Below, piece by piece: positions 38,745 through 47,357 of a stretch of 64,000 nt of DNA. Location of the stretch: NCBI GenBank assembly GCA_029261855.1, contig JAJDAN010000024.1, forward strand, positions 177,952 through 241,951, read 5' to 3'. Below the pieces are notes generated by a model that saw only the letters and a list, made by a program, of their open reading frames with translations, had not been told where the DNA came from and made no database searches. Source of the stretch: Deltaproteobacteria bacterium. GTDB lineage: Bacteria > Myxococcota_A > UBA9160 > UBA4427. The stretch's first letter is position 1; the number at the start of each line of letters is the position of its first letter. A program made the translations under genes and the position numbers.

Positions 38745-38760
38745 ACGGTGAGAACACCGT
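38745..38760. promoter_or_regulatory. inverted repeat, possible upstream activator site
   Basis: ACGGTG-AGAA-CACCGT lies about 127 bases upstream of the -24 element at 38887, a usual distance for a sigma-54 activator site. It differs in sequence from the palindrome near 50206. Confidence 0.35.
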
Positions 38761-38886
38761 TCAGGCCGGACCGGAGCCGCATCGCGGGATGGGTCGACAA
38801 GCCCTGGCCGCCTCACCCCTGCGTCCAAACGAGCCCCAGCCGCCTCCCCCCGAGCGCCACCCATCCCGCTTCGTGCCGGGATCGGA

Positions 38887-38902
38887 TGGCAGGCGCCTTG
38901 CA
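38887..38902 (+). promoter_or_regulatory. sigma-54 promoter for outer-membrane protein gene
   Basis: TGGCAGG-CGCC-TTGCA matches the -24/-12 consensus with one difference (G for C at position 6); the invariant GG and GC are correctly spaced. The predicted start near 38912 gives a leader of about 53 bases that includes the AGGAG Shine-Dalgarno. Confidence 0.7.
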
Positions 38903-38964
38903 GAGCACGCGGTGAACGCTCTGGAGCCGCAGTCCCACTCGCCACTCGATTTAGGAGATGAATC

Positions 38965-40011
38965 ATGTCCAAAGGAAGAGCCCGGCCCGGGTACGGGCTC
39001 ATGCTGATCGCGTTCGTCGCGACGCTCGGCCTCGCGAACGGCGCCGCGCACGCGGAAGCCGAATCCGAGAACTGCCCCACCTGGCTTCCGGACTTCCGGT
39101 GCGAACGGAAGGCCCGCTTTGACGGCATGGTCCAGCCCATGTCCATGCCGTACCTCTTCGAGGACCCGTTCATCACGACGGGCGCAAACCTCGTCGGGAT
39201 CTGGCACCAGTTCCCGGAGAACGGCGGGCTCCAGAGGAGCGACGTCGGGGTACTGGCCCTGCAGCTCCGGCTCGCGCTCACCGACAAGCTCGCCTTCATC
39301 GCCACGAAGGACGGGTTCATGATGATCGACCACCAGACGAAGGTCTCGGACATCACAGGGAATCCGGCAGACCGCGCCTCGGTGCTGAAGGACGACACCG
39401 GCTTCATGAACATGACCATCGGTTTCAAGTACGCGATGATCGAAGACGAGGACAACCGCTTCATCCTGTCTCCTGCGATCCGCTACGAGATCCCGCTCGG
39501 CAACGATGAGGTCTTCCAGGGGCGTGGGGACGGCATCTTCATCCCGTCGGCGTCGTTTGCATGGGGCCCCGTGGACCGGCTGAACCTGATCGGCAGCCTG
39601 GGTGGCCAGATCCCGGTGGACTCGTCCAAGGAGAGCACCTCGCTCTTCTACAATCTGAACGTCCAGTACGTCGTGGCGGAGATGCTGGTCCCCTTCATCG
39701 AGGTGAGCGGCACCTCCTGGACCAACAGCGGCGACGGGCGCCTGAAGCTGAACACCAGCAAGTCCCTCGGCACCGACGTCACGCTGAACACCGCCCAGGC
39801 CGCCCTGCGAACCGGGCGCTTCGAAGGTGCCGACGTCGCGAATCTGGGATCTCAGGGCATGCGGGGCAAGAACCTGGTCACCATGGCCTGGGGAGTCCGC
39901 GTACCCCTCGACGAACGCCTGGTGCTGGGCCTGTCCTACGAGCGCGCAGTCCAGGGCAGCAAGAACCTGTTCGACCAACGCGTCACGGCGATGGCGACCT
40001 TCGAGTACTAG
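38965..40011 (+). CDS. outer-membrane beta-barrel protein, unknown function
   Basis: 348 residues with a signal peptide cleaved near AHA-EAES. The mature protein shows alternating amphipathic strands (LALQLRLALTDKLAFIATKD, FILSPAIRYEIPL, LFYNLNVQYVVAEMLVPFIE) and ends in an aromatic residue (FEY), as outer-membrane barrels do. A Cys pair (ENCPTWLPDFRC) lies at the mature N-terminus. I do not recognise the family. ATG at 38965 has an AGGAG site. It is driven by a sigma-54-type promoter and is followed by a large hairpin before ccoN. Confidence 0.75.
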   Translation: MSKGRARPGYGLMLIAFVATLGLANGAAHAEAESENCPTWLPDFRCERKARFDGMVQPMSMPYLFEDPFITTGANLVGIWHQFPENGGLQRSDVGVLALQLRLALTDKLAFIATKDGFMMIDHQTKVSDITGNPADRASVLKDDTGFMNMTIGFKYAMIEDEDNRFILSPAIRYEIPLGNDEVFQGRGDGIFIPSASFAWGPVDRLNLIGSLGGQIPVDSSKESTSLFYNLNVQYVVAEMLVPFIEVSGTSWTNSGDGRLKLNTSKSLGTDVTLNTAQAALRTGRFEGADVANLGSQGMRGKNLVTMAWGVRVPLDERLVLGLSYERAVQGSKNLFDQRVTAMATFEY

Positions 40012-40073
40012 TCCGGCCGCCAGTTCGCGCACGAGGACGCCCGGCGCCCCGGCCTCTCATGCGACGGGGCCGA

Positions 40074-40112
40074 ACGCCCCAGCGCCGTCCATCCTGAGGC
40101 GGACTGGGGCGT
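40074..40112 (+). terminator. long hairpin between outer-membrane gene and ccoN
   Basis: ACGCCCCAG (40074-40082) pairs perfectly with CTGGGGCGT (40104-40112), and the adjacent CGCC/GGCG (40083-40086, 40098-40101) extends the stem after a 2-base bulge, leaving an 11-base loop. It starts 63 bases after the barrel stop. There is no U-tract, so Rho-independent termination is possible but not assured. Confidence 0.5.
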
Positions 40113-40150
40113 CTCACTACAGCGGGCTGCCCGCCAGGGACGCCTCGCCT

Positions 40151-40166
40151 CGGCATCAATCGTGCA
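40151..40166 (+). promoter_or_regulatory. weak sigma-54-like promoter before ccoN
   Basis: CGGCATC-AATC-GTGCA keeps the GG and GC dinucleotides at the right spacing but differs at four of twelve consensus positions. The leader would be about 55 bases. No FNR/ANR box (TTGAT-N4-ATCAA) was found in this gap. Confidence 0.3.
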
Positions 40167-40231
40167 CTGCTCGTCGCGACGTCGCAGCCAGCGAACGAGC
40201 GCCGACCGTGTCACGCCGGAGGGAGATCGCT

Positions 40232-41674
40232 TTGAGTTCGGAAGGGGAAGTCGTCCAGTACGACATGCAGGTGGTTCGCGGCTTCGCGATCTCCGCACTC
40301 GTGTGGGGCATCGTCGGGATGACCGTCGGCCTGCTGGCGGCGATCCAGCTGGCCTGGCCCGAGGCGAATGCGGGTCCCTGGCTGCACTTCGGGCGCATCC
40401 GGCCCTTGCACACCAACGCCGTGATCTTCGGCTTCACCCTCGGTGTCGTCTTCGCCGGCAGCTATTACGGCATCCAGCGGCTCTGCCGGGTGCGGATGTT
40501 CTCCGACACCCTTTCCCGGCTCAACCTGTGGGGCTGGAACGCGATCATCGTTTCAGCGGCCGTCAGCCTGCTCGCCGGCAAGACCACCTCGAAGGAGTAC
40601 GCCGAGCTCGAGTGGCCCATCGACATCGCCATCGCCGTGGTCTGGATCATCTATGCGATCAACGTCTTCGGCACCCTGGCCAGGCGCCGCGAGCGACAGA
40701 TGTATGCGGCCATCTGGTTCTGGATCGCCACCATCATCACGATCGCCATGCTGCACATCGTGAACAGCATGGAGCTGCCGGTCTCGTGGATGAAGTCGTA
40801 CTCCCTCTACGCGGGGGTCTACGATGCCAACGTCCAATGGTGGTACGGCCACAACGCCGTCGGCTTCCTGCTCACGACTCCGATCCTCGGGCTCATGTAC
40901 TACTTCCTGCCGAAGCAGGTCGATCGACCCATCTACTCCCACCGCTTGTCGATCCTGCACTTCTGGTCGCTCATCTGCATCTACATCTGGGCCGGCCCGC
41001 ATCACCTCATCTATTCACCGCTTCCGGACTGGACCCAGACCTTCGGGACCGCCTTCTCGATCATGCTCATCCTGCCGTCCTGGGGCGGGATGCTGAACGG
41101 CTTCCTCACCATGCAGGGCGCCTGGGACCGGGTGCGCACGGACCCCATCCTGAAGATGTTCGCCGTCGGCCTGACCTTCTACGGCATGAGCACCTTCGAG
41201 GGCCCGATGATGGCCATCAAGACGGTCAACTCCCTCTCCCACTTCACCAACTGGACGATCGGCCACGTCCATTCGGGCGCCCTCGGCTGGGTCGCCCTCA
41301 CCTGCTTCGCGACGCTCTACTACATGATCCCGCGGCTGTGGCACACGCAGCTGTACAGCGTGCGCCTCGCGAACACCCACTTCTGGATCGCCACTCTCGG
41401 ACTGCTGCTGTACGTCACGCCCATGTGGATCTCCGGCGTCACCCAGGGCTTGATGTGGCGGGCGGTCAACCCGGACGGCAGCCTCGCCTACACGTTCATC
41501 GAGTCCGTGTCCGCCATTCGCGTCTACGACGTGATCCGGGCGGTCGGCGGCGCGGTCTTCCTCAGCGGCGCCTTCGTCATGTTCTACAACGTGATCATGA
41601 CCATCCGGCAAGGCAGCGCTGCGGCGCCCGAGCCCTCGCTGGCCGCGACTCCCGCCGTCGCTGGAGGTCGCTAG
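40232..41674 (+). CDS. ccoN: cbb3-type cytochrome c oxidase subunit I
   Basis: 480-residue catalytic heme-copper subunit with 12 membrane helices; it reduces O2 and pumps protons. Heme and CuB ligands lie in RPLHTNAVIFGF, WWYGHNAVGF, AGPHHLIYS and IGHVHSGALGWV. The start is the TTG at 40232: it follows a strong GGAGGGAG Shine-Dalgarno by six bases and gives the usual CcoN N-terminus (VVQYDMQVVRGFAISALVWG). A GTG at 40208 lacks a Shine-Dalgarno. It leads a tightly packed eight-gene cluster of structural and assembly genes, all on one strand. Confidence 0.96.
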   Translation: MSSEGEVVQYDMQVVRGFAISALVWGIVGMTVGLLAAIQLAWPEANAGPWLHFGRIRPLHTNAVIFGFTLGVVFAGSYYGIQRLCRVRMFSDTLSRLNLWGWNAIIVSAAVSLLAGKTTSKEYAELEWPIDIAIAVVWIIYAINVFGTLARRRERQMYAAIWFWIATIITIAMLHIVNSMELPVSWMKSYSLYAGVYDANVQWWYGHNAVGFLLTTPILGLMYYFLPKQVDRPIYSHRLSILHFWSLICIYIWAGPHHLIYSPLPDWTQTFGTAFSIMLILPSWGGMLNGFLTMQGAWDRVRTDPILKMFAVGLTFYGMSTFEGPMMAIKTVNSLSHFTNWTIGHVHSGALGWVALTCFATLYYMIPRLWHTQLYSVRLANTHFWIATLGLLLYVTPMWISGVTQGLMWRAVNPDGSLAYTFIESVSAIRVYDVIRAVGGAVFLSGAFVMFYNVIMTIRQGSAAAPEPSLAATPAVAGGR

Positions 41675-41677
41675 AAG

Positions 41678-42379
41678 ATGTCCCACGAATGGCACCGCCC
41701 TCTCGAGAACCACTGGATCCGGCTCAGCACCTTCACCTTCCTCGCCGTGATCGTCGGTGGCGTCTGCCTGCTGATCCCGCCCTTCTTCCTGCAGGGCACC
41801 ATCGAACCGCTGACGAACCTGCGCCCCTACAGCTCACTCGAGCTCGAGGGCCGGGACATCTACATCCGCGAGGGCTGCAACACCTGTCACAGCCAGCAGG
41901 TGCGTCCCTTCAAGACCGAAACGGATCGCTACGGCCCGTTCTCCCTCGCCGGTGAGGGCATCTACGACCGCCCCTTCCTGTGGGGCTCGCGGCGCACGGG
42001 GCCGGACCTCGCGCGGGTCGGGAAGAAGTATCCGGACTCGTGGCACTGGCTGCACTTCAAGAACCCCCGCGACATCGAGCCTCGCTCGAACATGCCGGAG
42101 TTCGCCTTCCTCACCGAGACCGTGCTGGACACCTCTCTCAGCTCCGCCAAGCTGAGCGCGCTACGCATGCTCGGCCACCCCTATACGGACGACGAGATCC
42201 GCAACGCACCCGGCGACGCCGAACGCGCGGCCGGAGGCATCGCAGCTTCGATCCGCGGCGCGGGAATCGTCCTCGATGCGACGGAGGCCCGCAGCGAGGC
42301 GGTCGCGGTGATCGCCTACCTGCAGTCCCTGGGGCACGCGGTGCGCGAAGACGACGTCGCCATGACGGGAACGCGCTGA
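41678..42379 (+). CDS. ccoO: cbb3 oxidase subunit II, monoheme cytochrome c
   Basis: 233-residue membrane-anchored cytochrome c that relays electrons to CcoN. One N-terminal helix (residues 17-40) is followed by a single heme site CNTCH in IREGCNTCHSQQVRPFK and by RSNMPEFAFL supplying the axial Met. Three bases separate it from ccoN; its stop overlaps the ccoQ start (TGATG). Confidence 0.95.
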   Translation: MSHEWHRPLENHWIRLSTFTFLAVIVGGVCLLIPPFFLQGTIEPLTNLRPYSSLELEGRDIYIREGCNTCHSQQVRPFKTETDRYGPFSLAGEGIYDRPFLWGSRRTGPDLARVGKKYPDSWHWLHFKNPRDIEPRSNMPEFAFLTETVLDTSLSSAKLSALRMLGHPYTDDEIRNAPGDAERAAGGIAASIRGAGIVLDATEARSEAVAVIAYLQSLGHAVREDDVAMTGTR

Positions 42380-42543
42380 TGGAGGACTGGGCCGGGGTCT
42401 ACAAGTTCGCGCGGCTCGCCTTCCTGGCGCTCTCGCTCACGGGAATCGCGATCTGGCTGTACCTGCCGTCGCATCGCGAGCGCTTCGAGGACCCCGCGCG
42501 GCGCATGCTGCAGGACGACGACGGCGAGGAGACGAGTCGATGA
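42379..42543 (+). CDS. ccoQ: CcoQ-like small cbb3 oxidase subunit
   Basis: 54-residue peptide with one membrane helix (LAFLALSLTGIAIWLYLP) and a charged C-terminus that includes RERFEDPARRML, matching the CcoQ/FixQ pattern in which a short helix is followed by a FEDPA-like segment. It stabilises the oxidase complex in other species. Overlaps on both sides (TGATG with ccoO, ATGA with ccoP) support translation. Confidence 0.85.
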   Translation: MEDWAGVYKFARLAFLALSLTGIAIWLYLPSHRERFEDPARRMLQDDDGEETSR

Positions 42544-43097
42544 GCGAAGAGATCGCCGAGTACGAACGGCCGAGCGGCGAGCCCCGGGATGGCATCGCCG
42601 AAGACGACCACCCGATCCCCAGGTGGTTCACGATCTCGTTCTACGCGAGCATCGGCTTCGCGGCGTTCTACATCCCCTACTACCTGCTCTCGGGTTGGTC
42701 CCAGGCCGTGCAGTACGAGGCGGAGGTCCGCATCGCGGAGGCGCACGCTGCCGAGGTCCGCGCGGCCCTACCCACCACGAACCCGTATCACGGCGACGCC
42801 GTCGCCATCGCCGAAGGCAGCGAGGTATGGAGCACGATCTGCGTCGCCTGCCACAAGCCCGACGGCAGCGGGCTCGTGGGCCCGAGCCTGATCGACCCCT
42901 ACTGGAAGTACGGGAACTCGGACGAGACCTTGTTCGAGACGGTCTCGGCAGGGCGTCCTCTGGGCATGCCGCCGTGGGGTCCCGCGCTCGGCTCGGAGAA
43001 GATCTGGAAGGTGCTGGCCTACATGGAGACGCTTCCGAAGACGGACGAGCCGGGCGTCGGCGCGCCGGACTTCGCGGCGCCCGCGCCGGGAGGCTGA
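42540..43097 (+). CDS. ccoP: CcoP-like subunit with a single heme c site
   Basis: 185-residue membrane-anchored cytochrome c, the third cbb3 subunit. It opens with a soluble stretch and DDHPIPRWF before one helix (residues about 31-50), the CcoP hallmark. Only one heme motif, CVACH in WSTICVACHKPDGSG, with the axial Met in GMPPWGP. Canonical CcoP is about 290-310 residues and diheme, so one cytochrome domain is missing. The frame is intact from the ATGA overlap with ccoQ to the stop, with no remnant of a second domain, so this looks like a natural short form. Confidence 0.9.
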   Translation: MSEEIAEYERPSGEPRDGIAEDDHPIPRWFTISFYASIGFAAFYIPYYLLSGWSQAVQYEAEVRIAEAHAAEVRAALPTTNPYHGDAVAIAEGSEVWSTICVACHKPDGSGLVGPSLIDPYWKYGNSDETLFETVSAGRPLGMPPWGPALGSEKIWKVLAYMETLPKTDEPGVGAPDFAAPAPGG

Positions 43098-43112
43098 GGC
43101 CTCGGTGACCCC

Positions 43113-44426
43113 ATGCTGAATGCGAGACCGGTCGACGGGCCCTTCCGGCATCTGCGTTCCTACGCGAACGCAGTGCTGATCGCCGTGCTCTTCGCGATCC
43201 CGTGGATCCGCCTGCACGGCGATCCGTTGGTGCTGTTGGACGTCCCCGCCCGCCGCTTCCACATCCTCGGGCTCGTGATCTTCCCCCAGGAGCTCTACTT
43301 CCTGTGGCTGCTGGTCATCGGCTCGGCGCTCGCTCTCTTCTTCTTCACGGCGCTCTTCGGTCGCGTATGGTGCGGCTGGGCCTGTCCCCAGACGGTGTTC
43401 ACCGACGTGTTCGCAGGCGTCGCACGACGCATCGAAGGCTGGAAGGGCGCGCAGCGGCCGAAGCGGATCGCCGCATGGCGCATCGTCCTCACCCACGTCG
43501 TCTGGATCGCAGCATCCGCAGTGATCGGCTTCCACCTGATCGGATATTTCGTGTCGCCCTACCAGTTCGTCGCGGACGCGCGCGAAGGAACCCTGCACCC
43601 GGTCGCAGTCGGCTTCTGGACCGTGACGGCCGGACTCGCGTATGTGGACTTCGTGTTCCTGCGTCAGACCTTCTGCAAGTACCTGTGTCCGTACGCGCGC
43701 TTCCAGGGCGTGCTCTTCGACAAGGACACGCTGGTCATCGGCTACGACGAAGCGCGCGGCGACCCCCGCGGCAAGAAGGGCACGACTTCGGGCGACTGCG
43801 TCGACTGTGGGCTCTGCGTCGCCGTGTGTCCGTCGGGGATCGACATCCGCGACGGACTGCAGCTGGGGTGCATCGCGTGCACCCAATGCATCGACGCCTG
43901 TGACGGAGTGATGGAACGCATCGGCCGGGACAAGCAGCTGATCGCCTACCGCACCCTCAAGGGTGTCGCGGGTTGGGCGGGAGTGCGTCCGCTCCGCGCC
44001 CGCGTCGTCGCCTACGGCATCCTGCTGCTGTGCGTCGGCGGCGCCTTCGGCACCCTGCTGGGCCAGCGACAGGCGATGAGCCTGCATGTCGCACACAACC
44101 GCGATTCCCTCTATGCAACGATGCCGGACGGCCGTGTCAGCAACGCCTTCACCTTGCAGGTCGAGAACCGGGAACGCCAGGACCGCAGCTTTCGGATCCG
44201 CCTCGAAGAGAACCAGGATTTCGACCTGATCACCGGCATGAATCCGCTCACGGTGCCGGGCACGACGTCCCTCGAAGCGCGGGTCTTCGTCGTCGCGCGC
44301 GAGACCGGCGACTCGCCGCCGCCGCGACGGGTTCGCTTCATACTCGAGCCCGAGGACAAGCGCTCGCGCGGCTTGACCCGCGAGACCCGCTTCTTGAGTC
44401 CGGGGATGACCCATGGCGATGGCTGA
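43113..44426 (+). CDS. ccoG: cbb3 oxidase accessory protein CcoG (FixG/RdxA), 4Fe-4S membrane protein
   Basis: 437-residue polytopic protein with about five helices and two ferredoxin-type 4Fe-4S sites, CVDCGLCVAVCP and CIACTQCIDAC. Membrane Cys motifs VWCGWACPQTVF and FCKYLCPYARFQ are also conserved. The C-terminal third is a periplasmic immunoglobulin-like domain. CcoG reduces Cu(II) to Cu(I) for cbb3 assembly. It overlaps the ccoH start by 14 bases. Confidence 0.95.
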   Translation: MLNARPVDGPFRHLRSYANAVLIAVLFAIPWIRLHGDPLVLLDVPARRFHILGLVIFPQELYFLWLLVIGSALALFFFTALFGRVWCGWACPQTVFTDVFAGVARRIEGWKGAQRPKRIAAWRIVLTHVVWIAASAVIGFHLIGYFVSPYQFVADAREGTLHPVAVGFWTVTAGLAYVDFVFLRQTFCKYLCPYARFQGVLFDKDTLVIGYDEARGDPRGKKGTTSGDCVDCGLCVAVCPSGIDIRDGLQLGCIACTQCIDACDGVMERIGRDKQLIAYRTLKGVAGWAGVRPLRARVVAYGILLLCVGGAFGTLLGQRQAMSLHVAHNRDSLYATMPDGRVSNAFTLQVENRERQDRSFRIRLEENQDFDLITGMNPLTVPGTTSLEARVFVVARETGDSPPPRRVRFILEPEDKRSRGLTRETRFLSPGMTHGDG

Positions 44427-44928
44427 CCGCGACCCCCTCCTCTCCTCGGGCTCCTCGCAAAACGGTTTCGAGCCCTGGCCCTGGGCGCTCGCCGCCCTGC
44501 TCGCGGTGATGATCGGGTGCTCCCTTTCGCTGTGGGTGATCGCGTCCTCGTACCCGGACGGTCTCGTGGGCGACGCCTGGGAGGCCGGGCTCACGTACAA
44601 CGACGATCTCGCTGCGCGACTCGACGCCCGGGCACTCGGCATGTCCCTCGAGGCAAGCAGCACGGCGACTGCGGGCGGCGCCGGAGTGGCGGTGGTGCTC
44701 ATGGGGTCGGCAGCCGAAACCGTCACGGTCGCGCGCATCCGGCCCGCCGAATCCGGCTACGACGAGACCTTCGAACTCGAGCTCGACAAGGCGGGCGTCT
44801 GGCGCGGCGAGGTGCCCCTGCCCCGAGCGGGTCGCTGGCAGCTCGAGGTGCGGGCGCGGCTCGCGAGCGGCGCGAAGCTCGAGCGTACGCTGAAGCACTG
44901 GCATCACCCGACCGGAAGCCATCGATGA
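44413..44928 (+). CDS. ccoH: FixH/CcoH-family cbb3 assembly protein
   Basis: 171 residues with one N-terminal helix (about 24-46) and a periplasmic beta domain; YPDGLVGDAWEAGLTYN corresponds to the conserved FixH region just after the helix. It is required for stable cbb3 assembly in other bacteria. Start ATG 44413, with another ATG two codons later; its stop overlaps the ATPase start (ATGA). Confidence 0.88.
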   Translation: MAMADRDPLLSSGSSQNGFEPWPWALAALLAVMIGCSLSLWVIASSYPDGLVGDAWEAGLTYNDDLAARLDARALGMSLEASSTATAGGAGVAVVLMGSAAETVTVARIRPAESGYDETFELELDKAGVWRGEVPLPRAGRWQLEVRARLASGAKLERTLKHWHHPTGSHR

Positions 44929-47153
44929 GCGCCGCACCCGGTCGGGAGACGGGGCTGCTGCTCGACGGGCTCAGCTGCGCGGGTTGCGTCAACCGCGTGG
45001 AGCGCGCCTTGCGCGCGAAGCCCGGCGTCCTCGAGGCCACGATCAACTACACGAACCACCGCGCGCTCGTTCGATACGATCCGAAGGCCCTGGACGAAGC
45101 GGACCTGGTGGGCGAAGTCGAAGCCCTGGGCTACCGCGCCGTCCCCTACGACCCCACACTGCTCGACCGGCCCGCGCATGCGACCGCGCGCGAGGCTCTC
45201 ATCCGGGTGCTGGTCGCCGCGTTCCTCGCGGGCAACGTGATGTGGATCGCGGCGGCGCTCTACATCGGTGGCTACGAGGGCCTCGATCCGGAGGTGCGGC
45301 GTACCCTCCGCTGGCTCGCCATCGCGCTGTCCGTCCCCGCCATCAGCTGGTGCGCCCTGCCCTTCTGGCGTGGGGCGTGGTCCGGCTTGCGTCGGCGCGA
45401 GCTCACCGTGGACGTCCCGATCACGATCGGCATCGCGACCTCGTTCGTCGTCAGTGTCGTCGGCACCCTCGCCGAGACCGAGCACTTGTACATGGACTCG
45501 GCCGCAGTGATCGTCTTCCTCATCCTGCTCGGCCGCACACTCGAGCGTGGCGCGCGCGCACGCGCGACCGGGGCCGTCGACAGCCTGATGGACCTGTCCC
45601 CGGACACGGCCGTCCGCATCGCCACCGAGGGACCCGTCCGAGTAGCCGTGGACAGCCTGTCCCGCGGAGACCACGTACGCGTCGCCGCCGGGGAGAACAT
45701 CCCAGTCGACGGTCGCATCCTGTGCGGGTCGTCCGAGCTCGACGAGGCGTTGATCACCGGCGAATCGACACCCGTCCTGCGCCGGGTCGGCGACCGTGTA
45801 GTCGGAGGCAGCACGAATCTGCTGGGAGAGCTCGACATCGAGGTGACCGAGCCCTCGGCGACGGGAACCCTGGCGCGCCTGACCGAGCTGCTCGAACGCG
45901 CGCAGCTCGCGCGACCTCGCGTACAACAGCTCGCCGACCGCGTGGCCGCGGTCTTCGCGCCGAGTGTCCTGGTCCTTGCCGGCGCGACAGCGCTCGCCTG
46001 GTGGTGGGCGGGCGCCGCACCGCTCGAGATCGCGATCACCGCGGCGGCGGTCCTGATCGTCGCGTGCCCCTGCGCGCTGGGCCTCGCCACACCTGCGGCC
46101 GTGACGGCAGCCATCGGCCGCGCCGCGCAGCTCGGCATCCTGATCAAGAGCGGCGCGACCCTCGAGCGCTGTGCGAGTACCGTCGCCGTGGTGCTCGACA
46201 AGACGGGGACCTTGACGCGCGGCTCCTTTGCCATCGAAGAGATCGTCGTCGCCGGACCCGCGGCGCTGCAGGATGCGGAGGATGCGGTGCTGCAAGCCGC
46301 CGCCCTGGCCGAAGGCGCGTCCACACATCCTCTCGCGGTTGCGATCCGGGAAGCGGCCGAGTCACGCGGCCTCGACTGCGAGGCCGCGCTCGAGCGAACG
46401 ACACTGCCGGGGCGCGGCGTCGAAGCACGCGTCGGGCCCGGCGCTACCAACGTCCTGCGGGTGGGCGCGCGTGCGTGGGTCGAGTCCACTGGCGCGCGGC
46501 CGGACGCAGCGCTGGCGGAAGCCGCCGACAAGCTCGCCGAGCGCGGGCTCAGTCTGGCCTGGGTGGCCCGTGGGAGTCGCGTGATCGGACTGATCGCGGG
46601 ATCCGACCCGGTGCGCGACGACGCACGGCGCGCGGTGGCGCGGCTCGAGCACATGGGGATCGAGACGGTCCTCGTCAGCGGGGACCACTTCGCCGCGGTG
46701 CGATTGGCCGCCCAACGGGCCGGCATCCGCGACTTCGCAGCCGGGGTCGCGCCGGAGGACAAGGTTGCGCGGGTCGAGAGCCTGCGCGCCGCTCACTCGG
46801 CGGCCGACGCAGTCGTCGTGGTGGGCGACGGCATCAACGACGCAGCCGCCCTCGCCGCGGCGGACGTCGGGGTCGCGATCGCACAGGGGTCCGACGTCAC
46901 CGTTCACGCTGCCGACGCGGTGGTTGGCGGGTCGCGTCTCGAAGCAGTGCCCGACCTGATCGCACTCTCGCGAACCACCTTGCGACGCATCCGCGAAAAC
47001 CTGGGCTTTGCGGTGGGGTACAACCTCGTCGCGATCCCGCTTGCGGCGACGGGCATACTCGAGCCGCTGCACGCCGCCATCGCCATGAGCCTCTCGTCCC
47101 TGATCGTCACGGGAAATTCCGTGCGGCTCCTGCGTTGGAAGGCGCCGGCATGA
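44925..47153 (+). CDS. ccoI: copper-translocating P1B-type ATPase of cbb3 assembly (FixI/CcoI)
   Basis: 742-residue copper-exporting ATPase that supplies Cu to the oxidase. It has an N-terminal metal-binding domain with SCAGCVNRVE (Cys18, Cys21), the transmembrane copper site ACPCALG, phosphorylation motif VLDKTGTLTRG, the TGES actuator loop (LITGESTP), the HP motif (STHPLAVAI) and the hinge GDGINDAAALAAADVGVAI. Only one metal-binding domain is present, as usual for FixI. Four-base overlaps join it to ccoH and ccoS. Confidence 0.95.
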   Translation: MSAAPGRETGLLLDGLSCAGCVNRVERALRAKPGVLEATINYTNHRALVRYDPKALDEADLVGEVEALGYRAVPYDPTLLDRPAHATAREALIRVLVAAFLAGNVMWIAAALYIGGYEGLDPEVRRTLRWLAIALSVPAISWCALPFWRGAWSGLRRRELTVDVPITIGIATSFVVSVVGTLAETEHLYMDSAAVIVFLILLGRTLERGARARATGAVDSLMDLSPDTAVRIATEGPVRVAVDSLSRGDHVRVAAGENIPVDGRILCGSSELDEALITGESTPVLRRVGDRVVGGSTNLLGELDIEVTEPSATGTLARLTELLERAQLARPRVQQLADRVAAVFAPSVLVLAGATALAWWWAGAAPLEIAITAAAVLIVACPCALGLATPAAVTAAIGRAAQLGILIKSGATLERCASTVAVVLDKTGTLTRGSFAIEEIVVAGPAALQDAEDAVLQAAALAEGASTHPLAVAIREAAESRGLDCEAALERTTLPGRGVEARVGPGATNVLRVGARAWVESTGARPDAALAEAADKLAERGLSLAWVARGSRVIGLIAGSDPVRDDARRAVARLEHMGIETVLVSGDHFAAVRLAAQRAGIRDFAAGVAPEDKVARVESLRAAHSAADAVVVVGDGINDAAALAAADVGVAIAQGSDVTVHAADAVVGGSRLEAVPDLIALSRTTLRRIRENLGFAVGYNLVAIPLAATGILEPLHAAIAMSLSSLIVTGNSVRLLRWKAPA

Positions 47154-47320
47154 GCTTCCTCGCCCTGACGATCCCGATTTCGTTGCTGCTGGGAGCCATC
47201 TTCCTGGCGCTGGTCATACGAGAGATCCGCAAGGGCGCCTTCGACGATTTCGAAGGCCCGGCCCACCGCATGATCTTCGACGACGACGAAGTCCCCGAGC
47301 GGCCCGGTCCCGACACCTGA
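47150..47320 (+). CDS. ccoS: cbb3 oxidase maturation protein CcoS
   Basis: 56-residue protein with one N-terminal helix (SLLLGAIFLALVI) followed by a charged tail containing FDDFEGPAHRMIFDDD, the CcoS signature. It is needed for cofactor insertion in other species. The ATG overlaps the ATPase stop (ATGA). It closes the cbb3 cluster. Confidence 0.9.
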   Translation: MSFLALTIPISLLLGAIFLALVIREIRKGAFDDFEGPAHRMIFDDDEVPERPGPDT

Positions 47321-47344
47321 GCGGACCACCGGGGTCTGGCGGGT

Positions 47345-47350
47345 TACGCT
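47345..47350 (+). promoter_or_regulatory. -10 element TACGCT, probable leaderless transcript
   Basis: A TANNNT box ends seven bases before the ATG at 47358, with no Shine-Dalgarno between. It suggests the reductase has its own promoter despite lying 37 bases after ccoS. Confidence 0.4.
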
Positions 47351-47357
47351 TCGCCAC

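Larger units (their letters stand above)
38626..38964. other. 339-bp divergent intergenic region
   Basis: It separates the beta-helix and outer-membrane protein genes. It holds a 6-bp perfect inverted repeat (38745-38760) and a near-consensus sigma-54 promoter (38887-38902) directed at the outer-membrane gene. On the minus strand a TAGGAT box about 40 bases before the beta-helix start is a weak -10 candidate. I see no convincing gene inside it. Confidence 0.6.

Noticed and set aside
40012..40231. FNR/ANR box upstream of ccoN
   Set aside because: Only an isolated ATCAA half-site (in GGCATCAATC) was found; the partner TTGAT at four-base spacing is absent.
42540..43097. Frameshift as the cause of the short CcoP
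   Set aside because: No second CxxCH is seen in other frames of the region, and the start and stop junctions with neighbours are tidy.
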